Shown: positions 36,087 to 44,724 of the stretch, in pieces
How the letters are laid out: each line of letters starts with the position of its first letter
Numbering within the stretch: the first letter of the stretch is position 1
Source of the DNA: Alkalicoccobacillus murimartini
GTDB taxonomy: Bacteria; Bacillota; Bacilli; Bacillales; Bacillaceae_D
Length of the DNA stretch: 64,000 nucleotides
NCBI RefSeq assembly: GCF_030813245.1
Contig: NZ_JAUSUA010000006.1
Location: forward strand, 1-64,000
Direction of reading: 5' to 3'
The notes under the pieces: model-generated
What the model saw: only the letters and a program-made list of their open reading frames with translations
What the model was told of the DNA's origin: nothing
Databases searched by the model: none
Position numbers and translations under genes: made by a program

Positions 36087-36437
36087 TTAATCTGCAAATA
36101 GCTCTAGCCCGTCAATGGATTCGCGTGATTCTGAGAAAGCAACGGTAGCTTTAACTTTATTATTTTCATAAACATAATAATGATAGTCACCTTTAATACC
36201 ATTCATATCAAAGTATACTTCTACAAAATACGGGTAAACTTCGGCATCTCTATTATATTTAGATTTCATATGAACATTTAGCATACGTGATGCTCCATCC
36301 TTATCAAAATGTTCTTGTACACTTTGCTTCATTTGATAATGGATGTATGGATTTCCATTTAAAAATAAATATGTGGATAAGCAAAAAAATGTGATCGTGG
36401 TTACAACTATCATCAAGCTTAATCTTTTATTTTTCAA
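36087..36437 (-). CDS. DUF3139-like membrane-anchored protein (U8)
   Basis: A 116-residue protein with one N-terminal membrane segment (LMIVVTTITFFCLSTYLFL). The exposed domain contains YPYFVEVYFDMNGIKGDYHYYV, as in DUF3139 proteins. TTG 36437 lies 8 bases after GGAGG and is preferred to ATG 36479. Convergent with the relaxase-like gene. Function unknown. Confidence 0.7.
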   Translation of the reverse strand: MKNKRLSLMIVVTTITFFCLSTYLFLNGNPYIHYQMKQSVQEHFDKDGASRMLNVHMKSKYNRDAEVYPYFVEVYFDMNGIKGDYHYYVYENNKVKATVAFSESRESIDGLELFAD

Positions 36438-36579
36438 TACTGTACCTCCTAATTTAATGTTAGGAGTACATTTTCTCATATTAAGAAGTTGCTCTCAACA
36501 GGTCTCTCATTATCGAGAGTTATCAAGAGGTTAGCTAAGTAGTTACTCGTTTTTACAGAATCAATACCTTAGAATTTAA

Positions 36580-36837
36580 GCGAACATTAGTTACTTCAAA
36601 TGACATTTTGTTCGTTTTTATTGTGCATGAATCTTTCCAAATTCTTTCCATAGCCATACGATTTAAACTGAACTAGGTGTATGAATGAGGGGTTTTATAT
36701 AGCCAAATGAGGTCTATGTAGTCATTTCTACCGTTTCGCAAAATTGAGGGCTTAGTGAGGTTAAACTCGTGGAGGTTCGACTCCTCTCAACCGCATATCA
36801 TTAGTACCAAGGCTCTCAGGGCTTTGGTACTTTTTTA
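36580..36837 (+). repeat. Boundary repeat 9 (box B, tRNA-Leu 3' half, terminator)
   Basis: Hairpin GCGAACATT...TTGTTCGTTTTT at 36580-36620. Box B from the ATCTTTCCA/ATTCTTTCCA pair (36631, 36642) to 36743. tRNA half 36744-36796, terminator 36802-36837. Nearly identical to boundary 8 through the box and tRNA half. Confidence 0.93.
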
Positions 36838-37007
36838 ATGATCTAGGTTATATAGTATCGAAAATAAGTGCTAATACACAGTCTGGTTTCAATTATAAAA
36901 TTTTTATAAATAAATCCTAGAAACTATAGACTAAAACATAACTATATATTAATATATTTTATGTGTTGAAATATTTGACATAAAATTGAATATTGTGGAG
37001 GATAATA

Positions 37008-37748
37008 ATGAAAAAGTATCTAGGAGCTTTGTTGGTGGCACTTGTAGCAGCTATACCTATGGGGTATGCTAATGCTGAGGAGAATGACTCAGTAATTATA
37101 GTTAATAAGTATGATAATGAGATTGAAGTAAATTTTGAAGAAGATATTGATATTGATCAAATTACTGATTCAATGTTGCAGACTATCGTTGATCAAAGTG
37201 CGGATTTAAACGATGAAAGCGATAGTGTTACGATTCATAGTATTGATGATGGCGATGAAGTCAATGAAGTCGATGAAGAATATTTAAATGAAAACGATGA
37301 AATTGATACCGATAATACTTTTAATTTAATGGCAGCTGCTACTTGGAATGTTTCAAAAAAAGTTACTGGCTCTTACGTTAATGGACGTGCTCAACAAATT
37401 ATAAGCGTGGCAAGAGGAGCAACAACGACGTTGTCTTCTAGTTATACTATTACCAATAAAAGAACTGTTTCTTTAACTGGTGGAGGTTCATTGCCTTCAG
37501 GGCTTAGTGGAAGTATTACTTCAGGTATGGAAAGTACAAAAAGTAAAACAATTACTGTTAATAGAAAATTTACTGGACCAGATAAAAAATCAAGTTATAA
37601 TACTACTATATACTATATAACTCCTTTCCGTGACACTGGCACATGGTCAGCTTATAAAAGTAACAAGAAAAGCAAGAAATACACTGGTAGTTGGTCACAA
37701 CCTGCTAAAAATGGAGCATTTGTAGAGTGGTCTCAAAATTATAAATAA
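37008..37748 (+). CDS. Secreted hypothetical protein (U9)
   Basis: A 246-residue exported protein. The signal peptide MKKYLGALLVALVAAIPMGYANA has an AxA-type cleavage site. An acidic region (about 30-100, with EVDEEYLNENDEIDTDN) is followed by a basic, Ser/Thr-rich beta domain from ATWNVSKKVTGSYVNG. The acidic part could act as a propeptide. No family recognised. GGAGG is 8 bases before ATG 37008. It lies 19 bases from a small membrane protein gene, perhaps a dedicated partner. Confidence 0.75.
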   Translation: MKKYLGALLVALVAAIPMGYANAEENDSVIIVNKYDNEIEVNFEEDIDIDQITDSMLQTIVDQSADLNDESDSVTIHSIDDGDEVNEVDEEYLNENDEIDTDNTFNLMAAATWNVSKKVTGSYVNGRAQQIISVARGATTTLSSSYTITNKRTVSLTGGGSLPSGLSGSITSGMESTKSKTITVNRKFTGPDKKSSYNTTIYYITPFRDTGTWSAYKSNKKSKKYTGSWSQPAKNGAFVEWSQNYK

Positions 37749-37765
37749 GATACGGGGTAAAATAA

Positions 37766-37996
37766 ATGAACTGGGGTAGCATTCTTAAATTTGGTTTATT
37801 AGGTTTTTTTGTTGGAGTAGGTATCAGCTTATTTATACCAACTGTATTTATTGATAATGTTCAAAGTGATCCATATATCAGTGTTTTAGATCACTATCCT
37901 GTTGGAAAAGTCATTCTGAATATTGTTAGATATGGGGTTATTGGCTCATTCACGTTTATTTGCTTCACTCTTGCCTATCAATTAAGAAAAAAATGA
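37766..37996 (+). CDS. Small membrane protein with two transmembrane segments (U9)
   Basis: A 76-residue protein. Helices are ILKFGLLGFFVGVGISLFI and YGVIGSFTFICFTLAYQL. Not recognised. It closely follows the secreted protein gene on the same strand, so an immunity or accessory role for that protein is possible. The ribosome site GGGGT is weak. Confidence 0.65.
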   Translation: MNWGSILKFGLLGFFVGVGISLFIPTVFIDNVQSDPYISVLDHYPVGKVILNIVRYGVIGSFTFICFTLAYQLRKK

Positions 37997-38067
37997 AAAA
38001 ACTAATTTGAACGTTATTTAAGTTATACTCTGTCATTCTCTTAATCATCTAGGTTAATTCAAGATAA

Positions 38068-38098
38068 GAAAGAACACATATTAATTGTGTTCTTTTTT
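38068..38098 (+). terminator. Terminator of U9 genes
   Basis: AAAGAACACA...TGTGTTCTTTTTT, a perfect 9-10 bp stem and T run. Confidence 0.85.
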
Positions 38099-38175
38099 AT
38101 TATATTAGAATACAATACAAATCCTACCTTATGATGCTAATACATGTTAGTTTACGAGTGAAACCTAGGGATGAA

Positions 38176-38480
38176 ATAACGAATATTGATACTTGAATCA
38201 CATTCATTTTTCGGTTTTTATGTTTGGGGGTACCTCTAATAAAGGAGCTCTAAATAGAAAAATGAGGGTTATTTATATTCACCAAATCTTCACCACGATA
38301 TTTGAAAATGTACGGTTTTATATGAAATGGGCGCAAATGAGTGCAAGCAGTGTGCGTGTTTGAAGGAGATAACACGTTTCCACGGCATTGAGGGCTTAGT
38401 GAGGTTAAACTCGTGGAGGTTCGACTCCTCTCAACCGCATCAATTAGTATCAAGGCTATTAGAGCTTTGGTGCTTTTTTA
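38176..38480 (+). repeat. Boundary repeat 10 (box A, tRNA-Leu 3' half, terminator)
   Basis: Upstream hairpin AACGAATATTG...TTTTTCGGTTTTT near 38177-38219. Box A from TTCACCAAATCTTCACCACG at 38278 to 38387. tRNA half 38388-38440, terminator 38446-38480. An antisense reading frame across it recurs in boundary 11 because the DNA itself is conserved. Confidence 0.92.
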
Positions 38481-38578
38481 TATCTGAGAAATAGCTCAGT
38501 TAGTTTACTTACAATGTAAAAAATAGTATGATCTTTCTTAGGTAATATTTAGTTAATTTGTTGATTAAGGAGTGGAAA

Positions 38579-39205
38579 ATAATAAACGCAGTTTTAAGAC
38601 TATTTAATAGAAAAGTAATCCTTAACACATTTCTGGGGTTATTTAGTATCGTGTTTGGGATTTTTTTGTATGTAAGTTTTTTCTATGATACTCTACCTAT
38701 GTTTTTTTCTAATATGGAAAATATAGAAAAGAATATTCTGGCATTAGTAATTGTTATTACAACGATCTTTATCTTTATTAGAATGGTTTTAAATGTAGAG
38801 ATTACACTCGAACGGTATATTATTTTTATTTTCTATTTAGTTGTATTGGTTCTGGGCTTATTAAGGCCAGATAATATTTATTCTGGAGAAAGTGCAATTG
38901 CCTTGAATCCTTTTGGTTTTCTAAATGATATTAAAGGCGATAAGCTTTCTTTAATAATTATGCTGATAAATTTAATTATATTTGTACCTATGTTCTTCCT
39001 TCTAGCTAAACTAAATTATTTTAGAGGTTCTTTCTTATTTATCTTTATTTTTTTCGAAGTTTTCGTCTTTATAATTGAATACCTTCAATACAAGATGGAT
39101 GTTGGTGTCTTTGACTTATCAGATATATTTTTATATAACGTGAGTTTTTTCATAGGTTACATTTTTTGGTTGGTGTATAATAAAATCAGAAAAAAATTTA
39201 TATAG
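38579..39205 (+). CDS. VanZ-like membrane protein (U10)
   Basis: A protein of about 208 residues with five to six membrane helices. ALNPFGFLNDI, then MFFLLAKLNYF, then FIIEYLQ and FDLSDIFLYNVSFFIGY follow the VanZ-domain pattern (N-x-x-P-F, E-x-x-Q, F-D-x-x-D). VanZ proteins can give low-level glycopeptide or lipophilic-antibiotic tolerance. AAGGAG (38567-38572) is well placed only for ATA codons at 38579/38582; the alternative TTG 38558 has no site. Only gene of U10. Confidence 0.7.
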   Translation: MINAVLRLFNRKVILNTFLGLFSIVFGIFLYVSFFYDTLPMFFSNMENIEKNILALVIVITTIFIFIRMVLNVEITLERYIIFIFYLVVLVLGLLRPDNIYSGESAIALNPFGFLNDIKGDKLSLIIMLINLIIFVPMFFLLAKLNYFRGSFLFIFIFFEVFVFIIEYLQYKMDVGVFDLSDIFLYNVSFFIGYIFWLVYNKIRKKFI

Positions 39206-39341
39206 TCTTATACTCTATTAGATAATTTTAGAATCAAAAAGATTCGTTTGTGTTTTATCGATGCATTTTATGTTGAACGTAGTCATTTTATATTTATATT
39301 CAATTTCGCATAATATAAAGAAAAACTTTATAAATTCAAGT

Positions 39342-39661
39342 TAAACAATAAAGTCGAATGTTTTCGTAGTATTATAAATGAATATTCGTTTTTTAAATTT
39401 TGATAGGGTGTACACGAGGACTACAAGTGTCAAAAAATAAGGGATTTTTAGCTTCACCAATTCTTCACCACGATATTTAAAAATGGATGATTTTATGTGA
39501 AATGGGTGTAAATGAGTGCAAGTAGTGTGCGTGTTTGAAGGAGGTAACACGTTTCCACGGCATTGAGGGCTTAGTGAGGTTAAACTCGTGGAGGTTCGAC
39601 TCCTCTCAACCGCATACAATGAAGCTAGTACCAGAGCTATAGGAGCTTTGGTGCTTTTTTA
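39342..39661 (+). repeat. Boundary repeat 11 (box A, tRNA-Leu 3' half, terminator)
   Basis: Hairpin CGAATGTTTTCG...AATATTCGTTTTTT at about 39356-39395. Box A from TTCACCAATTCTTCACCACG at 39453 to 39562. tRNA half 39563-39615, terminator 39626-39661. Confidence 0.92.
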
Positions 39662-39763
39662 TTTTTATGCAGGTACCGGAAATAATTTAGAGAATGTTTA
39701 TGTAATGACTAACTTTTGTCCCAATTTGGCAATAATGTATTTAAATAAGAGGGAGTGATTTCA

Positions 39764-41044
39764 TTGTTAGATATTCAATATATTCTTTCACATACTGATG
39801 AGATACAGACGGTTGCCGATCAGAAAGGGATTAAGCTTTCTGTTGAATCACTAGTTAAAACATATGAAGAAAGAAGAACACTAATACAACAAATTGAAAA
39901 CATGCGAGCTACTAGGAATAATTTAACTAAAGGGATATCGGTCTTAGCAAGGGAGAAGAACAAAGCGATTGAAGCGAAAAAAGAGGACGTCCGTGAATTA
40001 AATCAGCGAATTAAAGAAGATGAAAAACACCTAAATGAGGTACAGAATTCATATAATGGTCTTATGAATTTAGTTCCAAATATCGTTTCTAAAGATACAC
40101 CAATAGGATTGTCTGATGAGGATAATGTAGAAATAAAAAGAGTTGGTGAAGTTCGTGAATTTAATTTTGCAATAAAAGATCACATGGAATTAGCAGAAAT
40201 ACACGATATGTTTGATATACCAAGAGGAGTAAAAGTTGCAGGGACTCGAAATTACTTTCTGAAGAATAAAGGACTAACCTTACATAGAGCAGTTCAACAA
40301 TTAGCCTTAGATGTCTTACATTCAAAAGGATTTACTCTTATGGATGTTCCTATAATGGCTAATCGAAATGTATTGTATACTTCTGGTTTTTTTCCTACAG
40401 GTGAAGATCAAACTTATCATCTAACAAAAGATGATAAATATCTAGTGGGGACTTCAGAAGTACCTTTGATTGGTTATTATAGTAATGAAGTTATAGATGT
40501 TAAATATCCTATAAAGTTAGCAGCGGTATCTAATTGCTTTAGGCGTGAAGCGGGCTCTGGTGGGAGAGATGTAAGAGGTTTATACAGAGTACACCAATTT
40601 GCTAAAGTTGAACAGGTCATACTCTGTAAGAATGATTTGGACTTATCAAACCGTTTACTTGAAGAAATCACTAATAATGCAAAAGAAATCTTAAATCTGC
40701 TAGAACTGCCTTATAGAGTGGTATCTGTATGTACGGGTGATTTGTCTCAAAAGAACTACAAACAATATGATATAGAAACATGGATGCCAAGTCGAGAGAG
40801 CTACAACGAAACTCATTCGTCATCTAATGTGTTAGACTTTCAAACCAGACGTTCAAGTATTCGTTATAAAGATGAAGAAGGGAAAACGCACTATTGTTAT
40901 TCTTTAAATAACACGGCTGTAGCTACGCCAAGGATATTAATACCTCTCATGGAAAATCACCAACAAGAAGATGGATCAATATATATTCCAAAAGCTTTAA
41001 GAAAATACATGTATGATGAGGAATATATAAAACGTAGTAATTGA
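39764..41044 (+). CDS. serS: Second, divergent seryl-tRNA synthetase (U11)
   Basis: Class II synthetase of 426 residues. The N-terminal coiled-coil tRNA-binding arm covers about 25-105. TSEVPLIGYYS is near residue 235, and motif 2 CFRREAGSGGRDVRGLYRVHQF is near 262. The motif 3 region LNNTAVATPRILIPLMENHQ departs from the usual LNGSGLAVGRT. TTG 39764 follows GGGAGTG and gives the normal MLDI start. No T-box is visible in the 100-base leader. The chromosomal SerRS presumably lies elsewhere; a cargo copy may protect against a SerRS inhibitor such as an albomycin-like compound (inference). Confidence 0.9.
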   Translation: MLDIQYILSHTDEIQTVADQKGIKLSVESLVKTYEERRTLIQQIENMRATRNNLTKGISVLAREKNKAIEAKKEDVRELNQRIKEDEKHLNEVQNSYNGLMNLVPNIVSKDTPIGLSDEDNVEIKRVGEVREFNFAIKDHMELAEIHDMFDIPRGVKVAGTRNYFLKNKGLTLHRAVQQLALDVLHSKGFTLMDVPIMANRNVLYTSGFFPTGEDQTYHLTKDDKYLVGTSEVPLIGYYSNEVIDVKYPIKLAAVSNCFRREAGSGGRDVRGLYRVHQFAKVEQVILCKNDLDLSNRLLEEITNNAKEILNLLELPYRVVSVCTGDLSQKNYKQYDIETWMPSRESYNETHSSSNVLDFQTRRSSIRYKDEEGKTHYCYSLNNTAVATPRILIPLMENHQQEDGSIYIPKALRKYMYDEEYIKRSN

Positions 41045-41082
41045 TAGTACCCAAGCCTTAGAGCTTAGGTACTTTTTTAATT
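41045..41082 (+). repeat. Boundary remnant between U11 and U12 (terminator only)
   Basis: AGTACCCAAGCCTTAGAGC then TTAGGTACTTTTTT matches the terminator that follows the tRNA halves (compare 42076-42110). The box and tRNA half are absent. It also terminates serS. Confidence 0.65.
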
Positions 41083-41216
41083 GTTTAATGTAGAAGTTTA
41101 TACCTTTTTTTTATATGCGAATAAACCTGATTCAATATCTTTAATGCAGGTAATGGAATAAGTTTGGTGAATGGTTAAGAGGTAATAATAAACTTATCAA
41201 TCAGGGAGGTCATTCT

Positions 41217-41825
41217 TTGGGGGGCAATGAGCATTTTGTTTATCATATTGTTACAAGAAAAAGGATGACAGTGGGACAGAAGTTTATTTTTGAGAAGCAA
41301 CATTATAATGCATTATATCATTTCTTTTTTGAGAGAGAAAACTTAAATTCTAATGGTGAGGATTTTATTAAGATTCTACATGAAAATTACTCAGGTAATG
41401 AAATAAATTTAAACAATGAAAATGCACAGGTAGCAATAAATTATGTTGGGCAAACCATTCGAGCAATTAGAGAAGTAGTAGTTGAATTGGTGAGGTTACA
41501 AGAATATCCTGAATATCCTTCAAGGTTATCATGTCTATATGCAGCAAAAAGTTATGAGGAATCTTTAAAATGGAAAGAGTTATTTGATTCATATAATCGA
41601 AGGGTTTTGCAAATAGTTAAATTGCGAGTTATAGGTAATTATTTTGAGGGTGACAGTAGCTTCTTACCAAGAGAAGATGCAATTCCATTTGCTCGGAAAA
41701 TTGATCAAGCTAAAGAATATTGGAAAGGGAATATAAAAAGTGAGCTACCTGAGATACTAGTTGATGGTGAAATTGAGGTAGTGGAAGTAATTGAAGATTT
41801 CTCTCAGAATACTTATATTTTTTGA
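41217..41825 (+). CDS. DUF2441-like protein (U12)
   Basis: A 202-residue cytoplasmic protein. [20 protein letters not shown] at the N-terminus, [10 protein letters not shown] near 40 and [17 protein letters not shown] near 115 match my recollection of the DUF2441 family. The Y-H-I-V-T opening and the L-Y-A element recall ADP-ribosyltransferase folds, but that is only suggestive. GGGAGG is 7 bases before TTG 41217. Sole gene of U12. Confidence 0.6.
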   Translation: MGGNEHFVYHIVTRKRMTVGQKFIFEKQHYNALYHFFFERENLNSNGEDFIKILHENYSGNEINLNNENAQVAINYVGQTIRAIREVVVELVRLQEYPEYPSRLSCLYAAKSYEESLKWKELFDSYNRRVLQIVKLRVIGNYFEGDSSFLPREDAIPFARKIDQAKEYWKGNIKSELPEILVDGEIEVVEVIEDFSQNTYIF

Positions 41826-41831
41826 TGTTTA

Positions 41832-42110
41832 CACTAAGGCGAATAAATATATATTATTAATTAAAAATGTTCGTGTTTTTTTGGGGTGATTCTTTCCAAA
41901 ATCTTTCCATAGCCATATGATTTAAACTGAAATAGGTGTAAAAATGAAGGGTTTTATATAAGTATATGAGGTTAGTGTAGTCATTTCTAACGATTCGCAA
42001 AATTGAGGGCTCAGTGAGATAAAACTCGTGGAGGTTCGACTCCTCCGGGCCGCATATGTTTTAAAATTGTTATGACGGTCCCAAAGCCTTAGAGCTTAGG
42101 GACTTTTTTT
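41832..42110 (+). repeat. Boundary repeat 12 (box B, variant tRNA-Leu half, terminator)
   Basis: Hairpin GCGAATAAA...ATGTTCGTGTTTTTTT at 41834-41881. Box B 41889-42002. tRNA half 42003-42055, whose 3' end reads CTCCGGGCCGCAT instead of CTCTCAACCGCAT and whose variable arm reads GAGATAAAACTCG. Terminator 42076-42110. Confidence 0.9.
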
Positions 42111-42160
42111 ATGAATTGATTCATAACGAGTGGAAATAAAACTTGTGGTTAAATGTAAAA

Positions 42161-43141
42161 TTATATCTTCGTATTGCTGAAATACTCGAAGAAGTTATAC
42201 GTATCACCTTCTAATGGGTTTTCTTTCCAATCATCATGCAATCTTCTTTTTTCGCTTGTTAAATAAGGTGATTTTTTTAATTCAACTAGATTTTCTTTGT
42301 AAAGTTTACTTAGATATTCTAAGTGGACTGTTTTCTCATCTGTGATAAGTTCATTCGTTTTCCTATATAATTCAATGATGGTAACGCTATACCTTTGGGA
42401 TGTAGCAAATGCAAGGTCATGCCAATCTAACGATTGATAGAAAAGTATCCTATCTTGTAAGGCAATTAAAATATCATATTTTTTAATACTAAATTTTTTA
42501 TTCATTATACTTTCAGGGTTTTTTCTATAAAAATAAAGTTTCTCGTTTGTAACTATCATTTGTTCTGCGCGGTATAAGACCTTATGAATAAAAGCTTCAT
42601 CCTCATGGATTAATTTTGAAGGGAAAGATACTTCCTTAAAGAGCGATCGCTTAAAAATTTTCCCGCACGCCATAGTTCGGGATGTTCCCTTTCCTATTAA
42701 GCCTAAGTGCATTTCTTTTCCACTGTAAATTTGTGTATCTCTTAAATCTTCAATTGGTTCTGTCATATTTCCATCTCTGGTAAAAGCACATTGAGCTATA
42801 CAACATTTATATTTAATACAAAGATCGTAAAGAACTTCAACCATATTGGATGAAATATAGTCATCAGAATCAATATAAATTATATAATCACCATTAGCTT
42901 TATTTGTACCTAAATTGCGTGTGTCTGATAATCCACTATTAATTGTATTGTGATAAACTTTGATTCGTGCATCTTGTTTGGCTAGAGTATCACATATGAC
43001 TCCACTATTATCAGTTGATTTATCATTCACCAATATGATTTCTAGATTTGAATAACTTTGATTTACAATAGAATTTACACATTCAGTAAGATAATCTTCA
43101 ACATCATATACTGGGATAACTATACTTATTAAGTGTTTCAT
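42161..43141 (-). CDS. Family 2 glycosyltransferase (U13)
   Basis: A 326-residue GT-A fold enzyme. VSIVIPVYDVEDYLTECVNS at the N-terminus, LVNDKSTDNSG near 38 and IDSDDYIS near 92 (the DxD metal site) are clear. The C-terminal part is variable, as in capsule and teichoic-acid glycosyltransferases. No membrane helix is seen. GGAG precedes ATG 43141. It is alone in its unit, so its acceptor pathway must be encoded elsewhere. Confidence 0.9.
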   Translation of the reverse strand: MKHLISIVIPVYDVEDYLTECVNSIVNQSYSNLEIILVNDKSTDNSGVICDTLAKQDARIKVYHNTINSGLSDTRNLGTNKANGDYIIYIDSDDYISSNMVEVLYDLCIKYKCCIAQCAFTRDGNMTEPIEDLRDTQIYSGKEMHLGLIGKGTSRTMACGKIFKRSLFKEVSFPSKLIHEDEAFIHKVLYRAEQMIVTNEKLYFYRKNPESIMNKKFSIKKYDILIALQDRILFYQSLDWHDLAFATSQRYSVTIIELYRKTNELITDEKTVHLEYLSKLYKENLVELKKSPYLTSEKRRLHDDWKENPLEGDTYNFFEYFSNTKI

Positions 43142-43330
43142 TAAAGTTACTCCTTTGGAATTCTTTAATAGACCTTATGTACCTGTCATTAAAAGTATAA
43201 GAAATTACTCACCTCTAAACTCAACTAACATTTATATTCATTGTCTTCTCTATTATTCATTCACATCTAATGTAAACAAATAAAGTAAACGCTGTCAATT
43301 AAGTGTTTTTAAAACCCATATTTTTTAGGT

Positions 43331-43493
43331 GTTGGAGTGCTGGTTTTTAGATAGATATTTGTGATTAGTTAGCATAGACACTTCTAACGTTTCGCAAAAT
43401 TGAGGGCTTAGTGAGGTTAAACTCGTGGAGGTTCGACTCCATTAGGCCGCATACCAGTAGTACCAAGGCTTTTAGAGCTTTGGTACTTTTTTT
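43331..43493 (+). repeat. Boundary repeat 13 (partial box B, tRNA-Leu half with altered end)
   Basis: Only the downstream part of box B remains (from about 43355, ending CGTTTCGCAAAA). tRNA half 43400-43452 ends CTCCATTAGGCCGCAT. Terminator 43460-43493. Confidence 0.85.
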
Positions 43494-43552
43494 TGAGTTT
43501 AATAGGTGATTTAGGTGTGGTTCTTTTCGTTTTTATTTTTTTACAAAAGACT

Positions 43553-43640
43553 ATGTTGTTCGGAAATAACTTAAAAATAGAAAATGAAATAGATTACATT
43601 AAAGAATTAGAGATAGATGATCATGAAATGAGATATTAAT
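43553..43640 (+). other. Short open frame or gene remnant (U14)
   Basis: MLFGNNLKIENEIDYIK and a charged end, 28 residues, no clear ribosome site. Possibly the end of a decayed gene. Confidence 0.25.
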
Positions 43641-43862
43641 ATATGATTATTGACTTTTAAGTATACATGAAGTATAAATAACGTATGTTATATAACAATT
43701 GTTATATATGTTGGTTACTATATTTTATGAAAAAGTAGAGTGAGGACGTTTCTATTGAGAAGCTCAAAAGTATTCTCATACTATGAAATCAATTACTTAA
43801 GGAGAGGGAGTTATAAGTCTACCCTCTGATTTAGAAAGAATTATTGCAAAGTAAAAATACAG

Positions 43863-43958
43863 GACCTCTGTTACCGTTATGCTCGTGGGGCAGATCGACT
43901 GGATGCTGAAAGTTAGGCATCTTCATTATGGGAAGATGGTACCTTAGTTAGTAGATGA
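43863..43958 (+). pseudogene. SnoaL/NTF2-like gene remnant (U14)
   Basis: One frame reads DLCYRYARGADRLDAES, an internal stop (TAG), then ASSLWEDGTLVSR and a second stop. The opening is typical of the first helix of SnoaL-like (NTF2-fold) proteins, where R-Y-x-R-x-x-D-R-x-D is common. Only about 30 residues survive. It lies upstream of the TetR gene. Interpreted as decayed cargo. Confidence 0.45.
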
Positions 43959-43997
43959 ATATAAAATTTAAAATTCGATATAAAATGAGGTGAAATC

Positions 43998-44555
43998 ATG
44001 CCACCTAAGAAGAGAATTAATAGAGAGGACATAATTTCTGTTGCTTTTCAGCTTATAAAAAGTGAAGGATTAGAAAGTTTAAATGCTCGTAATTTAGCTA
44101 AGAGGCTCGGCTGTTCTACGCAGCCAGTTTTTTCTGAATTTAAAAATATGGAAGAACTAAAACAAGAGGTTTTTGAGCAAGCAGGGTATTATTTCTTAGA
44201 ATACCTTGAACATGCCACTTCATCTTACAACCAATTATATAGTTTTGGTTTGGCTTTCATTGATTTTGTCCAAAAGGAAAGGAATTTCTATCAACTTATC
44301 TTTATGTCAGGTGCTTTAAATAACATTAACATCCTAGATGTTTGTAAAGCTAACTATAATCTTGTAACCAACCTAGCTGAACATTACAGTTTAAGTTTTA
44401 GAAATACTGAGAAAATGTTTACTCAACTCCTTTTATATTTGCAAGGCATTGCAGCAGTCCTATACGCGAATGAAGAAGCATTCCAAACTGAAGAGATAAA
44501 GGAATATTTGAAAGATGCCTGTGAAGCTTTCTTAGAAATTTACAAAGAGAAGTAA
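43998..44555 (+). CDS. TetR/AcrR family regulator (U14)
   Basis: A 185-residue regulator. The helix-turn-helix is NARNLAKRLGCSTQPVFSEFKNMEELKQEVFE (about 28-60). The C-terminal WHG-like domain (FYQLIFMSGALNN) resembles regulators with small aromatic or fatty ligands. GAGGTG precedes ATG 43998. It precedes an NAD(P)-binding protein gene on the same strand, a common regulator and target pairing. Confidence 0.88.
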   Translation: MPPKKRINREDIISVAFQLIKSEGLESLNARNLAKRLGCSTQPVFSEFKNMEELKQEVFEQAGYYFLEYLEHATSSYNQLYSFGLAFIDFVQKERNFYQLIFMSGALNNINILDVCKANYNLVTNLAEHYSLSFRNTEKMFTQLLLYLQGIAAVLYANEEAFQTEEIKEYLKDACEAFLEIYKEK

Positions 44556-44561
44556 TATTAC

Positions 44562-44661
44562 GATACCATTAACCGGATCATCGGTAGAAGTAAAAATACC
44601 AGCCGGAGCAATAAATAAAAGTGCAATCAGTTATGGACCAGTTTACAAGGTTGTTATATAA
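44562..44661 (+). pseudogene. Orphan C-terminal coding fragment (U14)
   Basis: In frame without a start: ITIPLTGSSVEVKIPAGAI then NKSAISYGPVYKVVI and stop. The amino acid pattern is protein-like and not repeat-derived. It looks like the last 33 residues of a lost gene. Family not identified. Confidence 0.35.
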
Positions 44662-44724
44662 AATTTACTAAGAATAATCACATATAAAGTAAATAGGTAT
44701 TTTAAAATTAGGGGGAAGTTTGTA

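Noticed and set aside
38250-39619. Antisense open frames across box A (38250-38453, 39341-39619, also 24381-24635) that share a protein-like sequence with RTSTSLTSLSPQCRGN
   Set aside because: They read through the tRNA half and box A on the minus strand. The similarity follows from conserved DNA, frames open and close at different places, other box A copies interrupt them, and no ribosome site is present.
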